NCBI GenBank assembly: GCA_964451255.1 | Contig: CAYVHL010000001.1 | Coordinates: forward strand, 1-64,000 | Direction: 5' to 3' | Length of the DNA stretch: 64,000 nt | DNA from: JAHBTB01 sp964451255 | GTDB lineage: Bacteria; Armatimonadota; Fimbriimonadia; Fimbriimonadales; Fimbriimonadaceae | Shown: positions 49,425 to 57,673 of the stretch, piece after piece | Position numbering within the stretch: the stretch's first letter is position 1 | How the letters are laid out: each line of letters opens with the position of its first letter | The notes under the pieces: model-generated | Seen by the model: only the letters and a program-made list of their open reading frames with translations | What the model was told of the DNA's origin: nothing | Database searches by the model: none | Position numbers and translations under genes: made by a program

Positions 49425-51377
49425 ATGCTATTCGTAGCCTTGGTCACGACGACCGTCGCCAGCCCGCCCGTGACGATCAACGTCTCGCCAAGGGGCGACG
49501 ACGCCGACCCGGGCACGACGGACAAACCGGTCAAGACCCTGCACTATGCGCTCAAGCTCGCCAAGAAGCAGGGCGACCGACCGGTCCGGATCGTCCTCGG
49601 AGGCGGCGACTACTATCTCGACGGCCCGCTCCACGTCGACCGTAGCGACACGGAGTTCCGGGCCAAGCGCGGCGAATCGCCGGTCTTGATCGCGGGGACG
49701 CAGATCACCGGGTTCCAGAGCGACGGCGGACCCTACACCGTCACCCTGCCTGGCAGCTTCCCGGTCACCCAACTCTTCGTCAACGGCGTCCGGTACAACC
49801 GCCCTCGTCTCCCCGAATCCGGCTACTACCACGTGAAGGCGGCGATACCCGACCAACCACAAGGAGACGACCGGTGCATCGGCCAGCCGGGCACGATCGA
49901 CCCCGGTTGGCATGCCTTCCACGAGGTCGAAGTCCTTGCCTTCCAGAACTGGACCATGACGCGGTTCCCGATCAAGGCGTTTGACACAGGGAGTGGGACG
50001 CTCTCGTTCTTCGGGCGCACAGTCCCCGCCGACTGGCACCGGTTCAAACCCGGCCTTCGCTATGTTGTCGAGAACGTCCGCGAGGCCTTGCGCAAGCCCG
50101 GCCAGTTCTACTTCGACTCAGCGACCCGGAAGCTCAGCGTCATTCCAATGCGCCAGAAGGACAATCCCCTGGCCCAGGTGGTGGTGCCCCGGTTCGAGCA
50201 GGTAGTCGTTGTCGGTGGAACTCCCGAGAAAAGGATCACGAACGTCAAGTTCGACCACGTCACCTTCGCCTACGCCGCCTGGGGCATGGGCAAGGAAGGG
50301 CGGAACACCAGCCAGGCGGAGGTCGACCTGCCAGGAGCGGTACAGGTGCACGACGCACGGGCCGTCTCCTTCACCAACTGCCGGATCACCAAGGTCGGCG
50401 GATATGGCCTGGAGATCGGCGCCAACGCCCAAGACGTCAGCTATGTGGACGGCGAGATCAGCGACCTGGGGGCGGGCGGCGTCAAGGTGGGCTTGGCCAA
50501 GCACGTCCCCGATGACGACCGTCTGACCAGCCGCGTGACCATCGCCCGTGACGTGATCGCAGGCGGTGGACGTGTCCACCCGGCCGGAGTGGGGGTCTGG
50601 GTCGGCGACTCTCCGGACGTCTCCGTCATCGACTGCGAGATCGCCGACTTCTACTATTCGGGGGTCAGCGTCGGCTGGACATGGGGCTACGGCCCGACCA
50701 ACACCCGCCGGAACCACGTGACCGGCAACCACATTCACGACATCGGTTACGGCGTGCTCAGCGACATGGGGGGCGTCTACCACCTCGGCACCGACGACCA
50801 CTGCATCGTCGACGGCAACCGCATCCACGACGTGACCAGCTTCTCCTATGGAGGATGGGGTCTCTACCTGGATGAAGGCTCGACCGGGGTCACCATGGCC
50901 GACAACGTCGTCTACGGTTGCAGCGCGGAGAGCTTCCACCAGCACTACGGCAAGGAAAACGTCGTCCGGAACAACATCCTGGTGGACGGCCACGAGGCGC
51001 AGATTGCCCGGACCCGCGCCGAAGACCACCTCTCATTCACCTTTACGGGGAACATCGTCGTCTGGCCAGGACCCAAGCCCCTGCTCTGGGGCAATTGGGA
51101 CGGCGACGGGGTCTCCTTGGACGGCAACCTGTACTGGCGTTCCGACGGCAAGCCGGTGACCTTTGGCAAGCTGTCGGTGGCCCAGTGGCAGGCGTCTGGC
51201 CGCGACAAGCATTCGTTGTTCGTCGACCCGGGGTTCGTCGATGCTGGTGACCATGACTACCGCCTACGACCAGGTTCACCGGCCCTTGCACTGGGCTTCA
51301 AGCCGATGGACCCTGTTGCCAGACCCTGGCCCACGCGGTGGGCCAACCTGCCTCGTGCCTGGCCGAGCGGGAAGTAG
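49425..51377 (+). CDS. Secreted right-handed beta-helix protein
   Basis: Exported protein of 650 residues. The N-terminus MLFVALVTTTVASPPVTINV is a short signal peptide; then VSPRGDDADPGTTDKPVKTL is the usual opening of pectate-lyase-like beta-helix proteins. Coils of the helix are visible from residue about 270 (ITNVKFDHVTFAYAAWGMG, RAVSFTNCRITKVGGYGLEI, VSYVDGEISDLGAGGVKV, NHVTGNHIHDIGYGV, CIVDGNRIHDVTSF). It likely binds or cleaves a polysaccharide; catalytic residues cannot be assigned. The open frame runs 50 codons further upstream, but those residues are not signal-like. An ATG at 49419 is an alternative start. Confidence 0.87.
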   Translation: MLFVALVTTTVASPPVTINVSPRGDDADPGTTDKPVKTLHYALKLAKKQGDRPVRIVLGGGDYYLDGPLHVDRSDTEFRAKRGESPVLIAGTQITGFQSDGGPYTVTLPGSFPVTQLFVNGVRYNRPRLPESGYYHVKAAIPDQPQGDDRCIGQPGTIDPGWHAFHEVEVLAFQNWTMTRFPIKAFDTGSGTLSFFGRTVPADWHRFKPGLRYVVENVREALRKPGQFYFDSATRKLSVIPMRQKDNPLAQVVVPRFEQVVVVGGTPEKRITNVKFDHVTFAYAAWGMGKEGRNTSQAEVDLPGAVQVHDARAVSFTNCRITKVGGYGLEIGANAQDVSYVDGEISDLGAGGVKVGLAKHVPDDDRLTSRVTIARDVIAGGGRVHPAGVGVWVGDSPDVSVIDCEIADFYYSGVSVGWTWGYGPTNTRRNHVTGNHIHDIGYGVLSDMGGVYHLGTDDHCIVDGNRIHDVTSFSYGGWGLYLDEGSTGVTMADNVVYGCSAESFHQHYGKENVVRNNILVDGHEAQIARTRAEDHLSFTFTGNIVVWPGPKPLLWGNWDGDGVSLDGNLYWRSDGKPVTFGKLSVAQWQASGRDKHSLFVDPGFVDAGDHDYRLRPGSPALALGFKPMDPVARPWPTRWANLPRAWPSGK

Positions 51378-51400
51378 CGAGGTGCCTGGCCACCCCTGCC

Positions 51401-52759
51401 TTAGTCCCGGTCTTCGTACTTCTCCCGACTCGGTCGGGGCACGAGCCGAACCGGCGTCCCCTCCAGCGGAAACTCGCGACGGATGCAGTTCTCCAGGTAC
51501 CGCAAGTACGAGAAGTGCATCAAGTCCGGATCGTTGCAGAACAGGATGAACGTCGGCGGCTTGGTCTCGGGCTGTGTGACGTACCGCACCTTCATCGGAC
51601 GGCCCTTGCGGGTCAGCGGCTTTTCAAACGTCGCGTCCTGGACAAGCCGGTTCAAGACACCGGTCGAAACCCGGAAGCACGAATTGGTCACGGCTTGCTC
51701 GGCCGCCTTGATGACTCCGTCGAGCCCCGTCGACTCCGACGCCGACGTGAAGCGCACCAGGGCGTAGGCGATCTCGGGCATCTCGCGGAAGACGGTCGCC
51801 TTGAAGTCTTTCTTTATCGGCGAGTTGCGTCCCAGATTGCCGTCCGGAGGCTCGCGCAGGTCCCACTTGTTCACGACCACGACGAGGGGCTTGCCCATGT
51901 CATGGGCGGTCTTGGCGACGCGCTTGTCGCCGTCGGTCATCCCTTCCTTGCCGTCGACGACCAGGACAGCGCACTCCGCCCGCTCCATCGCCTTTTGCGC
52001 CCGCAACACCATGTAGTACTCGACCGAGCCCTGCACCTTGCCCCGCCGCCGGATGCCGGCCGTGTCGATCAGCCGGACGTGCCTGCCCTTCCATTCGACC
52101 ACCGTGTCGATGGCGTCCCGCGTTGTGCCCGGGATGTCGCTGACGATCGCCCGCTTCTCCCCGCTGAAGGCGTTGAGCAACGAGGACTTCCCCACGTTCG
52201 GCCGCCCGACGATCGCCAAGCGTAGCTCCTCCTCTGGCGCGGCCTCGGCCTTTCCGAAGTCGGGGACCTGTTGGAAAACCTGCACCAGCAACTCTTCGAT
52301 GCCGCTGCCGTGGATGCCGGAGACCGGGAAGACATCGCCTAAGCCGAGGGCGTGGAACTCCTGGGCCTCCGCCTCCCGCGCCTTGTTGTCGGTCTTGTTG
52401 GCGACGAGGAACACGGGTTTGGGGAAGCCGCGCATCCGTTCGGCCAAGTCCCAGTCGGCGGGGTTGAGCCCTCCTTCGGTGTCGACGACGAAGAGAACGG
52501 CGTCGGCTTCGGCCATCGCCACCTCGGCCTGCACCCTGATCTGTTCGACCAGCGGGTCATCGTCGCCGAACAAGATCCCACCTGTGTCAACGATCCGGAA
52601 CGGGCGGCCCTGGAACTGGGACTCGGCGTAAAGACGGTCTCGGGTCACCCCCGGGGTGTCTTCGACGACGGCAATGCGACGCCCTGCCAGGCGGTTGAAG
52701 AGCGTGCTCTTGCCGACGTTCGGACGTCCCACGATGACCAGGGTCGGTATGCGGCGCAT
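51401..52759 (-). CDS. der: Ribosome-assembly GTPase Der (EngA)
   Basis: Double GTPase needed for 50S maturation, 452 residues. GTPase 1 has G1 GRPNVGKST, G3 DTGG and G4 NKTD; GTPase 2 has G1 GRPNVGKSS, G3 DTAG and G4 NKWD. The C-terminal KH-like domain contains KVRYVTQPETKPPTFILFCN and LRYLENCIRREFPLEGTPVRL. The ATG at 52759 has no clear Shine-Dalgarno sequence. It is convergent with the beta-helix gene and divergent from the PagL-like gene. Confidence 0.98.
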   Translation of the reverse strand: MRRIPTLVIVGRPNVGKSTLFNRLAGRRIAVVEDTPGVTRDRLYAESQFQGRPFRIVDTGGILFGDDDPLVEQIRVQAEVAMAEADAVLFVVDTEGGLNPADWDLAERMRGFPKPVFLVANKTDNKAREAEAQEFHALGLGDVFPVSGIHGSGIEELLVQVFQQVPDFGKAEAAPEEELRLAIVGRPNVGKSSLLNAFSGEKRAIVSDIPGTTRDAIDTVVEWKGRHVRLIDTAGIRRRGKVQGSVEYYMVLRAQKAMERAECAVLVVDGKEGMTDGDKRVAKTAHDMGKPLVVVVNKWDLREPPDGNLGRNSPIKKDFKATVFREMPEIAYALVRFTSASESTGLDGVIKAAEQAVTNSCFRVSTGVLNRLVQDATFEKPLTRKGRPMKVRYVTQPETKPPTFILFCNDPDLMHFSYLRYLENCIRREFPLEGTPVRLVPRPSREKYEDRD

Positions 52760-52883
52760 GTCAATTCACGTTGTTGATGTCCGGTCAATGCGCCGTCAGG
52801 CCCGGCCATCGGCGACTCCCAGCCCGCCATTTCAGGCGGTGATTGGGGAAAGAGAGGTGCCAGGGTACCCGCCTTCGGTTTGG

Positions 52884-52889
52884 TAACCT
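52884..52889 (+). promoter_or_regulatory. -10 hexamer of PagL-like-tgt unit
   Basis: GG followed by TAACCT, ending 10 nt before the ATG at 52900, with no Shine-Dalgarno sequence. Confidence 0.45.
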
Positions 52890-52899
52890 GCGACCCCGT

Positions 52900-53481
52900 A
52901 TGTCCTGGCGATCGGCGGTACTTGTTGGCGCATCGGCCCTGTCGGCTGTCGCCTTTGGCGCGGATGACGGACGCAAACCCCGCGACGAGTCGTTTTGGTT
53001 CGCCAGCGCGGGCCCCGGCTTCGGCCAACCCATCCTCGGTTCGGAGGACATCCGCCGCGGCGGGTTCTACTCTGTCGGCTACGCCACACCGTGGAACGGC
53101 ATCACGTTTCGCAAATGCGAGGGACAGATAGTCATGCAGGGCTACTACATGTTCACCAAGGGCGGCGGGTTCGAGGACATTCCCGTCAACAAGATGGACA
53201 CCACCGGCCTCTTGGTCACCGGCCGCTACCACAACCACTGGTTCAAGGGGATGGACACCTTTTACGAGATCGGTTGGGGGTTCAGCTACAGCAGCCTGAC
53301 CACCCGCGACCTGGACTCCCACTGGAACTCCACGCCTACAATCGGTGTCGGCGCGAGTTGGTCTAACGGCAGAGACCTGGTCTTCGCGCTTGTCAGGTGG
53401 TTCCATATGTCGAACGCAGGCACCGACGGGAACAACCAAGGCTTCAACCAATTCCAGTACATCGTCGGTATCAAGTTCTGA
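52900..53481 (+). CDS. PagL-like acyloxyacyl hydrolase (outer-membrane beta-barrel)
   Basis: A 193-residue exported protein: signal peptide MSWRSAVLVGASALSAVAFGA, then alternating strands typical of a small beta-barrel (LLVTGRYHNHW, TFYEIGWGFSYSS, TPTIGVGASW, FQYIVGIKF with a terminal Phe). The segment VRWFHMSNAGTDG resembles the His-x-Ser active site of lipid A 3-O-deacylase PagL; the acidic third residue is not obvious. If correct it implies an outer membrane with lipid A-like lipid. Its TGA overlaps the tgt ATG (TGATG), an unexpected coupling. Confidence 0.65.
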   Translation: MSWRSAVLVGASALSAVAFGADDGRKPRDESFWFASAGPGFGQPILGSEDIRRGGFYSVGYATPWNGITFRKCEGQIVMQGYYMFTKGGGFEDIPVNKMDTTGLLVTGRYHNHWFKGMDTFYEIGWGFSYSSLTTRDLDSHWNSTPTIGVGASWSNGRDLVFALVRWFHMSNAGTDGNNQGFNQFQYIVGIKF

Positions 53482-54578
53482 TGCCCGTCACTTTCGAGTT
53501 AGTCGGCGTATGCCCGCATACCGGGGCACGGCGGGGCCGTCTGCACACTCCCCACGGGACGGTCGAGACGCCCGCCTTCATGCCTGTCGGCACGCAAGGG
53601 ACGGTGAAGGGCGTCAGCAGTGAGGAGGTCGAGGAGGCAGGCTTTGAGATGGTCCTCTGCAACACCTACCACCTGGCCCTGCGCCCGGGCTCGAGTTTGG
53701 TCGATCGCATGGGCGGTCTGCACCGATTCATGGGCTGGCGAGGTGCGGTGCTCACGGACTCTGGCGGCTACCAGGTGATGTCCTTGTCATCCCGTCGGAC
53801 GATCTCGAACGAGGGCGTCACCTTCAAATCCCACCTTGACGGCTCCGACATGTTCCTGACTCCGGAGAGGTCGGTCGAGATTCAGGGCGAACTCGGCGTT
53901 GACATCTCTATGGCGTTGGACGAGTGCCCGCCGTACCCATGTTCGCGTGAAGAAGCGGCCCGGGCGATGGAGCGGACCCATCTCTGGGCGCCCCGCAACC
54001 TGGCCGCCCGCCGCGAGGGGCAGGCGGTGTTCGGGATCGTCCAGGGGGGCGTGCACGAAGATCTGCGTCGCGAATCGGCGTCCTATGTGTCTTCGCTTCC
54101 GTTCGACGGGTTCGCTGTAGGTGGCGTCAGCGTCGGAGAGCCGACCGAGATGCAGTATCCCGTCGTCGCCCTCACCGCGCCGTTGCTACCCGCCGACAAG
54201 CCCCGTTACCTCATGGGCGTCGGGCATCCTCGTGACATCATCCACGCCGTAGGGTGCGGAATAGACCTTTTCGACTGTGTCCTGCCGACACGCATGGCCC
54301 GCCACCATGCCCTCTACACGCTACAGGGACGTGTGAACATCCTCAACACAAAGTGGCAGGACTGCGATCTGCCCGTCGACGAGGCATCGGTCTTTCCTCC
54401 GCTGGAACGGTACTCCGCCGCCTACCTGCGCCATTTGTTCAAAGCCGGCGAGACACTCGGCCCGAGGTTGGCCACCCTGCATAACCTATGGTTCTACTCA
54501 AGGCTGTTGTCTGAAATCCGCGGTGCGATCACCGCGGGGACATGGCCCGAACTCACGTCCCGGTACGCCGACTCGTAG
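53481..54578 (+). CDS. tgt: tRNA-guanine transglycosylase lacking the zinc cysteines
   Basis: Exchanges the wobble guanine of GUN-anticodon tRNAs for a queuosine precursor. It has 365 residues, a full-length TIM barrel: TPAFMPVGTQGTVKGV, TDSGGYQVMSL, DECPPYP, GIVQGG, VGGVSVGEP, YLMGVGHPRDI and DCVLPTRMARHHAL with the nucleophilic Asp. The usual zinc site C-x-C-x2-C in the D-P-E-C-D-C segment is replaced by D-E-A-S-V-F-P-P-L without change of length; only the His of ATLHNLWFY remains. The reading frame is intact there, so this is substitution, not frameshift. Activity or structure may therefore differ. Confidence 0.93.
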   Translation: MPVTFELVGVCPHTGARRGRLHTPHGTVETPAFMPVGTQGTVKGVSSEEVEEAGFEMVLCNTYHLALRPGSSLVDRMGGLHRFMGWRGAVLTDSGGYQVMSLSSRRTISNEGVTFKSHLDGSDMFLTPERSVEIQGELGVDISMALDECPPYPCSREEAARAMERTHLWAPRNLAARREGQAVFGIVQGGVHEDLRRESASYVSSLPFDGFAVGGVSVGEPTEMQYPVVALTAPLLPADKPRYLMGVGHPRDIIHAVGCGIDLFDCVLPTRMARHHALYTLQGRVNILNTKWQDCDLPVDEASVFPPLERYSAAYLRHLFKAGETLGPRLATLHNLWFYSRLLSEIRGAITAGTWPELTSRYADS

Positions 54579-54588
54579 GCCCTGACAC

Positions 54589-54622
54589 GACCTCGGGCCG
54601 CCACACTGGGCGACCCGAGGTC
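54589..54622. terminator. Bidirectional hairpin between tgt and sigma gene
   Basis: A 9-bp stem (GACCTCGGG/CCCGAGGTC) with a 16-nt loop lies between two convergent stops, 11 bp after tgt and 28 bp before the sigma-factor stop. Confidence 0.55.
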
Positions 54623-54649
54623 TGCTGACGATCTCACGTGCGAACGGCG

Positions 54650-55228
54650 TCAGCCTGTCGCCATCCCCAAGTCTTTGCGAAGGAGGGCCCTCGCCCGGAA
54701 GAGCCAACTCTTGATCGTGCCTTCGGGCTTCCCAAGTTCGGCGGCGATCTGGTTCACGTCCATATGCCGACAGTGCCTCATCATCACGATCTCCCGATAG
54801 CGGGCGGGCAGACGTCCGATCGCCTCGAGCACCGACTCTAAGCCCAAGGAGCTTTCGACGCCCTCGCCGACGTCGACACGTCCATCCGCCAAGTTGTACT
54901 CGTGGTCGTCGATGTTCTCGACGTGGTTGCGGCGCGACCGGATGAGGTCTACGCAGCAGTTGGTGCAGATCCGGAGGAGCCATGGCAGCATGGGGCGTCC
55001 AGCCTCGAACGAGTGCAACGCCTTGCACGCCTTCAGGAACGTGTCCTGAGTCGCGTCCTGGGCGTCCTCGACGTCCCGGAGCATCCGAAGGGCGTTGGCG
55101 AACACCGCCGGACGGTGCATGTCGACCAACAACTCGAAGGCCACGGCCTCTCCCGCTTGGGCGCGGGCCACCAGGTGTTCCTCCCACCCAGGGATCTTCT
55201 TCAACATTTGTGAACTATTGCGATCCAC
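54650..55228 (-). CDS. ECF-type RNA polymerase sigma factor 1
   Basis: A 192-residue extracytoplasmic-function sigma factor. Region 2 is FELLVDMHRPAVFANALRMLRDVEDAQDATQDTFLKACKA with W-x-L-R-I in PWLLRICTNCCVDLIR; region 4 is LPARYREIVMMRHCRHMDVNQIAAELGKPEGTIKSWLFRARALLR. It starts with GTG at 55228, 6 nt after TAAAAT. No anti-sigma gene follows on the same strand; the divergent membrane-anchored gene at 55358 is the only nearby candidate partner. Confidence 0.93.
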   Translation of the reverse strand: MDRNSSQMLKKIPGWEEHLVARAQAGEAVAFELLVDMHRPAVFANALRMLRDVEDAQDATQDTFLKACKALHSFEAGRPMLPWLLRICTNCCVDLIRSRRNHVENIDDHEYNLADGRVDVGEGVESSLGLESVLEAIGRLPARYREIVMMRHCRHMDVNQIAAELGKPEGTIKSWLFRARALLRKDLGMATG

Positions 55229-55234
55229 GCTTTT

Positions 55235-55240
55235 ATTTTA
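55235..55240 (-). promoter_or_regulatory. -10 hexamer of sigma factor 1 gene
   Basis: Minus-strand TAAAAT ending 6 nt before the GTG at 55228, with no Shine-Dalgarno sequence. Confidence 0.48.
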
Positions 55241-55344
55241 TGAAGGAAATCTGAGCAAATGGGTCACTTTCCCTAAATGGCCTATCAAAATTGGGTCCCC
55301 CGGTGGAATTGCTGGAATGCCAGCAGATTCGCCGGAAAGGTGCC

Positions 55345-55350
55345 GATAAC
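55345..55350 (+). promoter_or_regulatory. -10 hexamer of the 281-residue protein gene
   Basis: GATAAC ending 7 nt before the ATG at 55358. The 129-bp interval to the divergent sigma gene is AT-richer than its surroundings. Confidence 0.42.
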
Positions 55351-55357
55351 CCGTGAT

Positions 55358-56203
55358 ATGGGCGCACGGAGGCTGATTTACACCCTGTTGGCAATGATGC
55401 CTGTGTTCTTCACAGTGAGCGTCGCGGTGAGCACACGGATGACCCAGCCCGACTGGACGACGCCAGAGTTCGGGCCTCAGACCACCGAGAACTTGATCCA
55501 GTATTCAAAGCTTGTCCACGCCTCCCTGAGTGACTGTCCCGCCCAGAACCATCCCGACGAGGCGTCGACCCTCAAAGCAGGACAGTCTTGGCTGGACAGC
55601 GACCTGCCGGCCGTAGGCCCAGGCGACCTCCCTGCCTCCGGTCTAGAGGGCCCGCTCTATGAAATCGTCCGCGCCCGCCACATGGTCGTAGTGAACCTGA
55701 TGCGGTGTGCCACTGACAATTGGGATTCGGGCAACAAAGACAAAGCGGCACATTGCCTGGCGATGGCGATGAAAGTCTGCGAGGTCGCACGATACTCGTC
55801 GGTCAACAGCGTCAGCACGTCCACGGACTTCGAGCGTGAAGCCATAAAGACTGTCCATGGGTGGGGCGATGAGTTGTCTGCGAGCGCCAAGCAAGAACTT
55901 TCCCAGGCCATCGCCGAGATAACGCTGAAGGACGACTTGGTCGTTGATCTGGCCAAGAGGCTCCAATCCGCGACTCGCGACATGTATTCGACTGAGCGGT
56001 CGCTGAGCCGCTACGCGGCTAACACGACGCTTACCACCGTGTCGTTGTCCAATGACCCCGCGCAATCAAGTCTTGGCGACCTTTCGACCGACGAAGTGAC
56101 GAACTTGGCCCTCAGTGAAGAAGCCCTGTCAGGTTTGGCGGAGCTCGAAAAGGCGAAGGGACAGGCGCTCAGCGCCCTGTCCGGTCGTTCAGCCGTTCGA
56201 TAG
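55358..56203 (+). CDS. Membrane-anchored protein of unknown function, divergent from sigma factor 1
   Basis: A 281-residue protein with one N-terminal membrane segment (LIYTLLAMMPVFFTVSVAV) and a helical, mostly polar exterior domain. Features are ENLIQYSKLVHASLSDC, RARHMVVVNLMRCATDNWDS and KAAHCLAMAMKVCEVARYSS, with several Cys. The C-terminus is Ser/Leu/Glu-rich (LSEEALSGLAELEKAKG). I do not recognise the family. The frame opens at 55277, but the ATG at 55358 starts the anchor and lies after a -10 hexamer. Its 3' end overlaps the convergent anti-sigma gene by 15 nt. Confidence 0.7.
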   Translation: MGARRLIYTLLAMMPVFFTVSVAVSTRMTQPDWTTPEFGPQTTENLIQYSKLVHASLSDCPAQNHPDEASTLKAGQSWLDSDLPAVGPGDLPASGLEGPLYEIVRARHMVVVNLMRCATDNWDSGNKDKAAHCLAMAMKVCEVARYSSVNSVSTSTDFEREAIKTVHGWGDELSASAKQELSQAIAEITLKDDLVVDLAKRLQSATRDMYSTERSLSRYAANTTLTTVSLSNDPAQSSLGDLSTDEVTNLALSEEALSGLAELEKAKGQALSALSGRSAVR

Positions 56204-57058
56204 CCTCAGCAGGCCGGACTCCATCAACTCTACGCTCAAGCCTGACGACGTCAGTCGCTGCGGAAGGTCGGAGGCGGTGTCTTTGGCTTGGAACTCCCAG
56301 TGGTAGCTCTTCATGGCATCCGGGGGCGTCAGGACGACGGGCGTGCCGAAGTGTCCCGCCACAGCCATCGCCACCGCGAAGAGGTCACCGTCACCGCTAA
56401 GCGCTTCAGTCCTTGTCGTGCCAGGCAACACGATAAACATGCTGCTTCCGGTGGAGAGTTTGACGGTGAGCGCGACAGGGTCGGCGGTGTTGTTGATGAG
56501 CGGGGCGTCGATCTGGGTGCCGCGACCAGCAATGGAATAGGTCTTGACGACCTCGTCGGTGTCGGTGCGTTTGACCGTCACGCTCAGCTTCTGATCGGAA
56601 GAAACTTGAAGGTTGATCTTGCCGCCGACATAAGCGAAGCTTGCCTTTACTGGCGCGGAGTTCAAAAGCCCGATTCCCGAACCTGCGACGGCGGGCGTAC
56701 CGGCCGGGCCGGTCATTGGACGCTTAACGATGGCTACCAAAGCCACTGCGATCGCCGCCACGGCTAGGCCGCCGAAAGCCCAGTTCGGTAGGCCGAAAAC
56801 CTTTCTTGAGGTGGTCTGGCTTTTCTCCCACACGTGTTTGTCGATGCGTGCGGATATCGTCTCGTGCAAATCGGCCGGGACGTCGATGGTCTCGTTGCTG
56901 AGAGCGGACATGCTCTCGATCGCTTGCACAAACGCTTCGTACTCCTCACGTAGGGCCGCATCCTGCGCGATGGCGCGCTCGAACACCTTCCGGCTGTGGT
57001 CGTCGGCCAAGCCTTCGTAGTAATCCGAGAATATGTCTCGCGCACGGTTGACGTTCAT
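56189..57058 (-). CDS. Membrane-spanning anti-sigma factor (zinc-free type)
   Basis: A 289-residue single-pass protein encoded 21 nt after sigma factor 2. Residues 1-85 form a helical cytoplasmic domain with an anti-sigma-like opening (ARDIFSDYYEGLADDHSRKVFE). It lacks the H-x3-C-x2-C zinc motif of ZAS domains. Residues about 92-111 are a membrane helix (WAFGGLAVAAIAVALVAIV). The outer 175 residues are beta-rich (GGKINLQVSSDQKLSVTVK, DPVALTVKLSTGSSMFIVLPG) and may sense an envelope signal. The anti-sigma role is inferred from gene order and topology. Confidence 0.75.
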   Translation of the reverse strand: MNVNRARDIFSDYYEGLADDHSRKVFERAIAQDAALREEYEAFVQAIESMSALSNETIDVPADLHETISARIDKHVWEKSQTTSRKVFGLPNWAFGGLAVAAIAVALVAIVKRPMTGPAGTPAVAGSGIGLLNSAPVKASFAYVGGKINLQVSSDQKLSVTVKRTDTDEVVKTYSIAGRGTQIDAPLINNTADPVALTVKLSTGSSMFIVLPGTTRTEALSGDGDLFAVAMAVAGHFGTPVVLTPPDAMKSYHWEFQAKDTASDLPQRLTSSGLSVELMESGLLRLSNG

Positions 57059-57079
57059 ACGGGTCTCAGTGGTGTGACT

Positions 57080-57673
57080 TCATGCCGTCGAGAAAAGTTC
57101 CGTCTGGTCCTTCAGAGCGTCTCTCAGGGCAAGCCTGGCGCGGTTCAGCCTGCTCTTCACCGTGCCGATCGGCAGGTCGAGCGCCTGCGCGATCTCTTCG
57201 TATGAAAGCATCTGCACGTGGTACATGACAAGCATGGCCTTCTGATGGTCAGGCAAAGCGCCCAAGGCTTCCTGGACGGCGTCTTCCTTCGCGTTTCGCT
57301 CCGCCTCTTCCGCCGGGCCGTCCGAAGGGTCGACTATCTGCCTCTCGCTTTCGCTCCCCTCATCGCCAGTAGACAACTCCAGGCTCAACGTCTGCTTACC
57401 CTTCTCACGCTTCCGGGCGTCGAGGAAGCAGTTTGTGACGATTCTATAGAGCCACGTCCCGAACGCGCTTTGACCACGAAAATTGTGGATCGCCGTGTAC
57501 ACGCGGACAAAAGCATCGGCGACGACGTCAGAGGCAAGGTCAGGATCCCGGGTCAACCTGAACGCGTATTGGTAGGCGCGCGCCTCGTATCGGCGCACAA
57601 GCGTGTCGAAGGACGAACGGTCGCCTCCCTGGGCCTGTGTCACGAGGACTGCGTCGTCTGCCGCCTGAGTCAT
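57080..57673 (-). CDS. ECF-type RNA polymerase sigma factor 2
   Basis: A 197-residue sigma factor of the RpoE-like group. Region 2 is FDTLVRRYEARAYQYAFRLTRDPDLASDVVADAFVRVYTAI with FGTWLYRIVTNCFLDARKR; an acidic linker (ESERQIVDPSDGPAEEAERN) leads to region 4, LPDHQKAMLVMYHVQMLSYEEIAQALDLPIGTVKSRLNRAR. Its ATG overlaps the TGA of the DUF4446-like gene (ATGA) and an anti-sigma gene follows, so the three form one unit. Confidence 0.95.
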   Translation of the reverse strand: MTQAADDAVLVTQAQGGDRSSFDTLVRRYEARAYQYAFRLTRDPDLASDVVADAFVRVYTAIHNFRGQSAFGTWLYRIVTNCFLDARKREKGKQTLSLELSTGDEGSESERQIVDPSDGPAEEAERNAKEDAVQEALGALPDHQKAMLVMYHVQMLSYEEIAQALDLPIGTVKSRLNRARLALRDALKDQTELFSTA

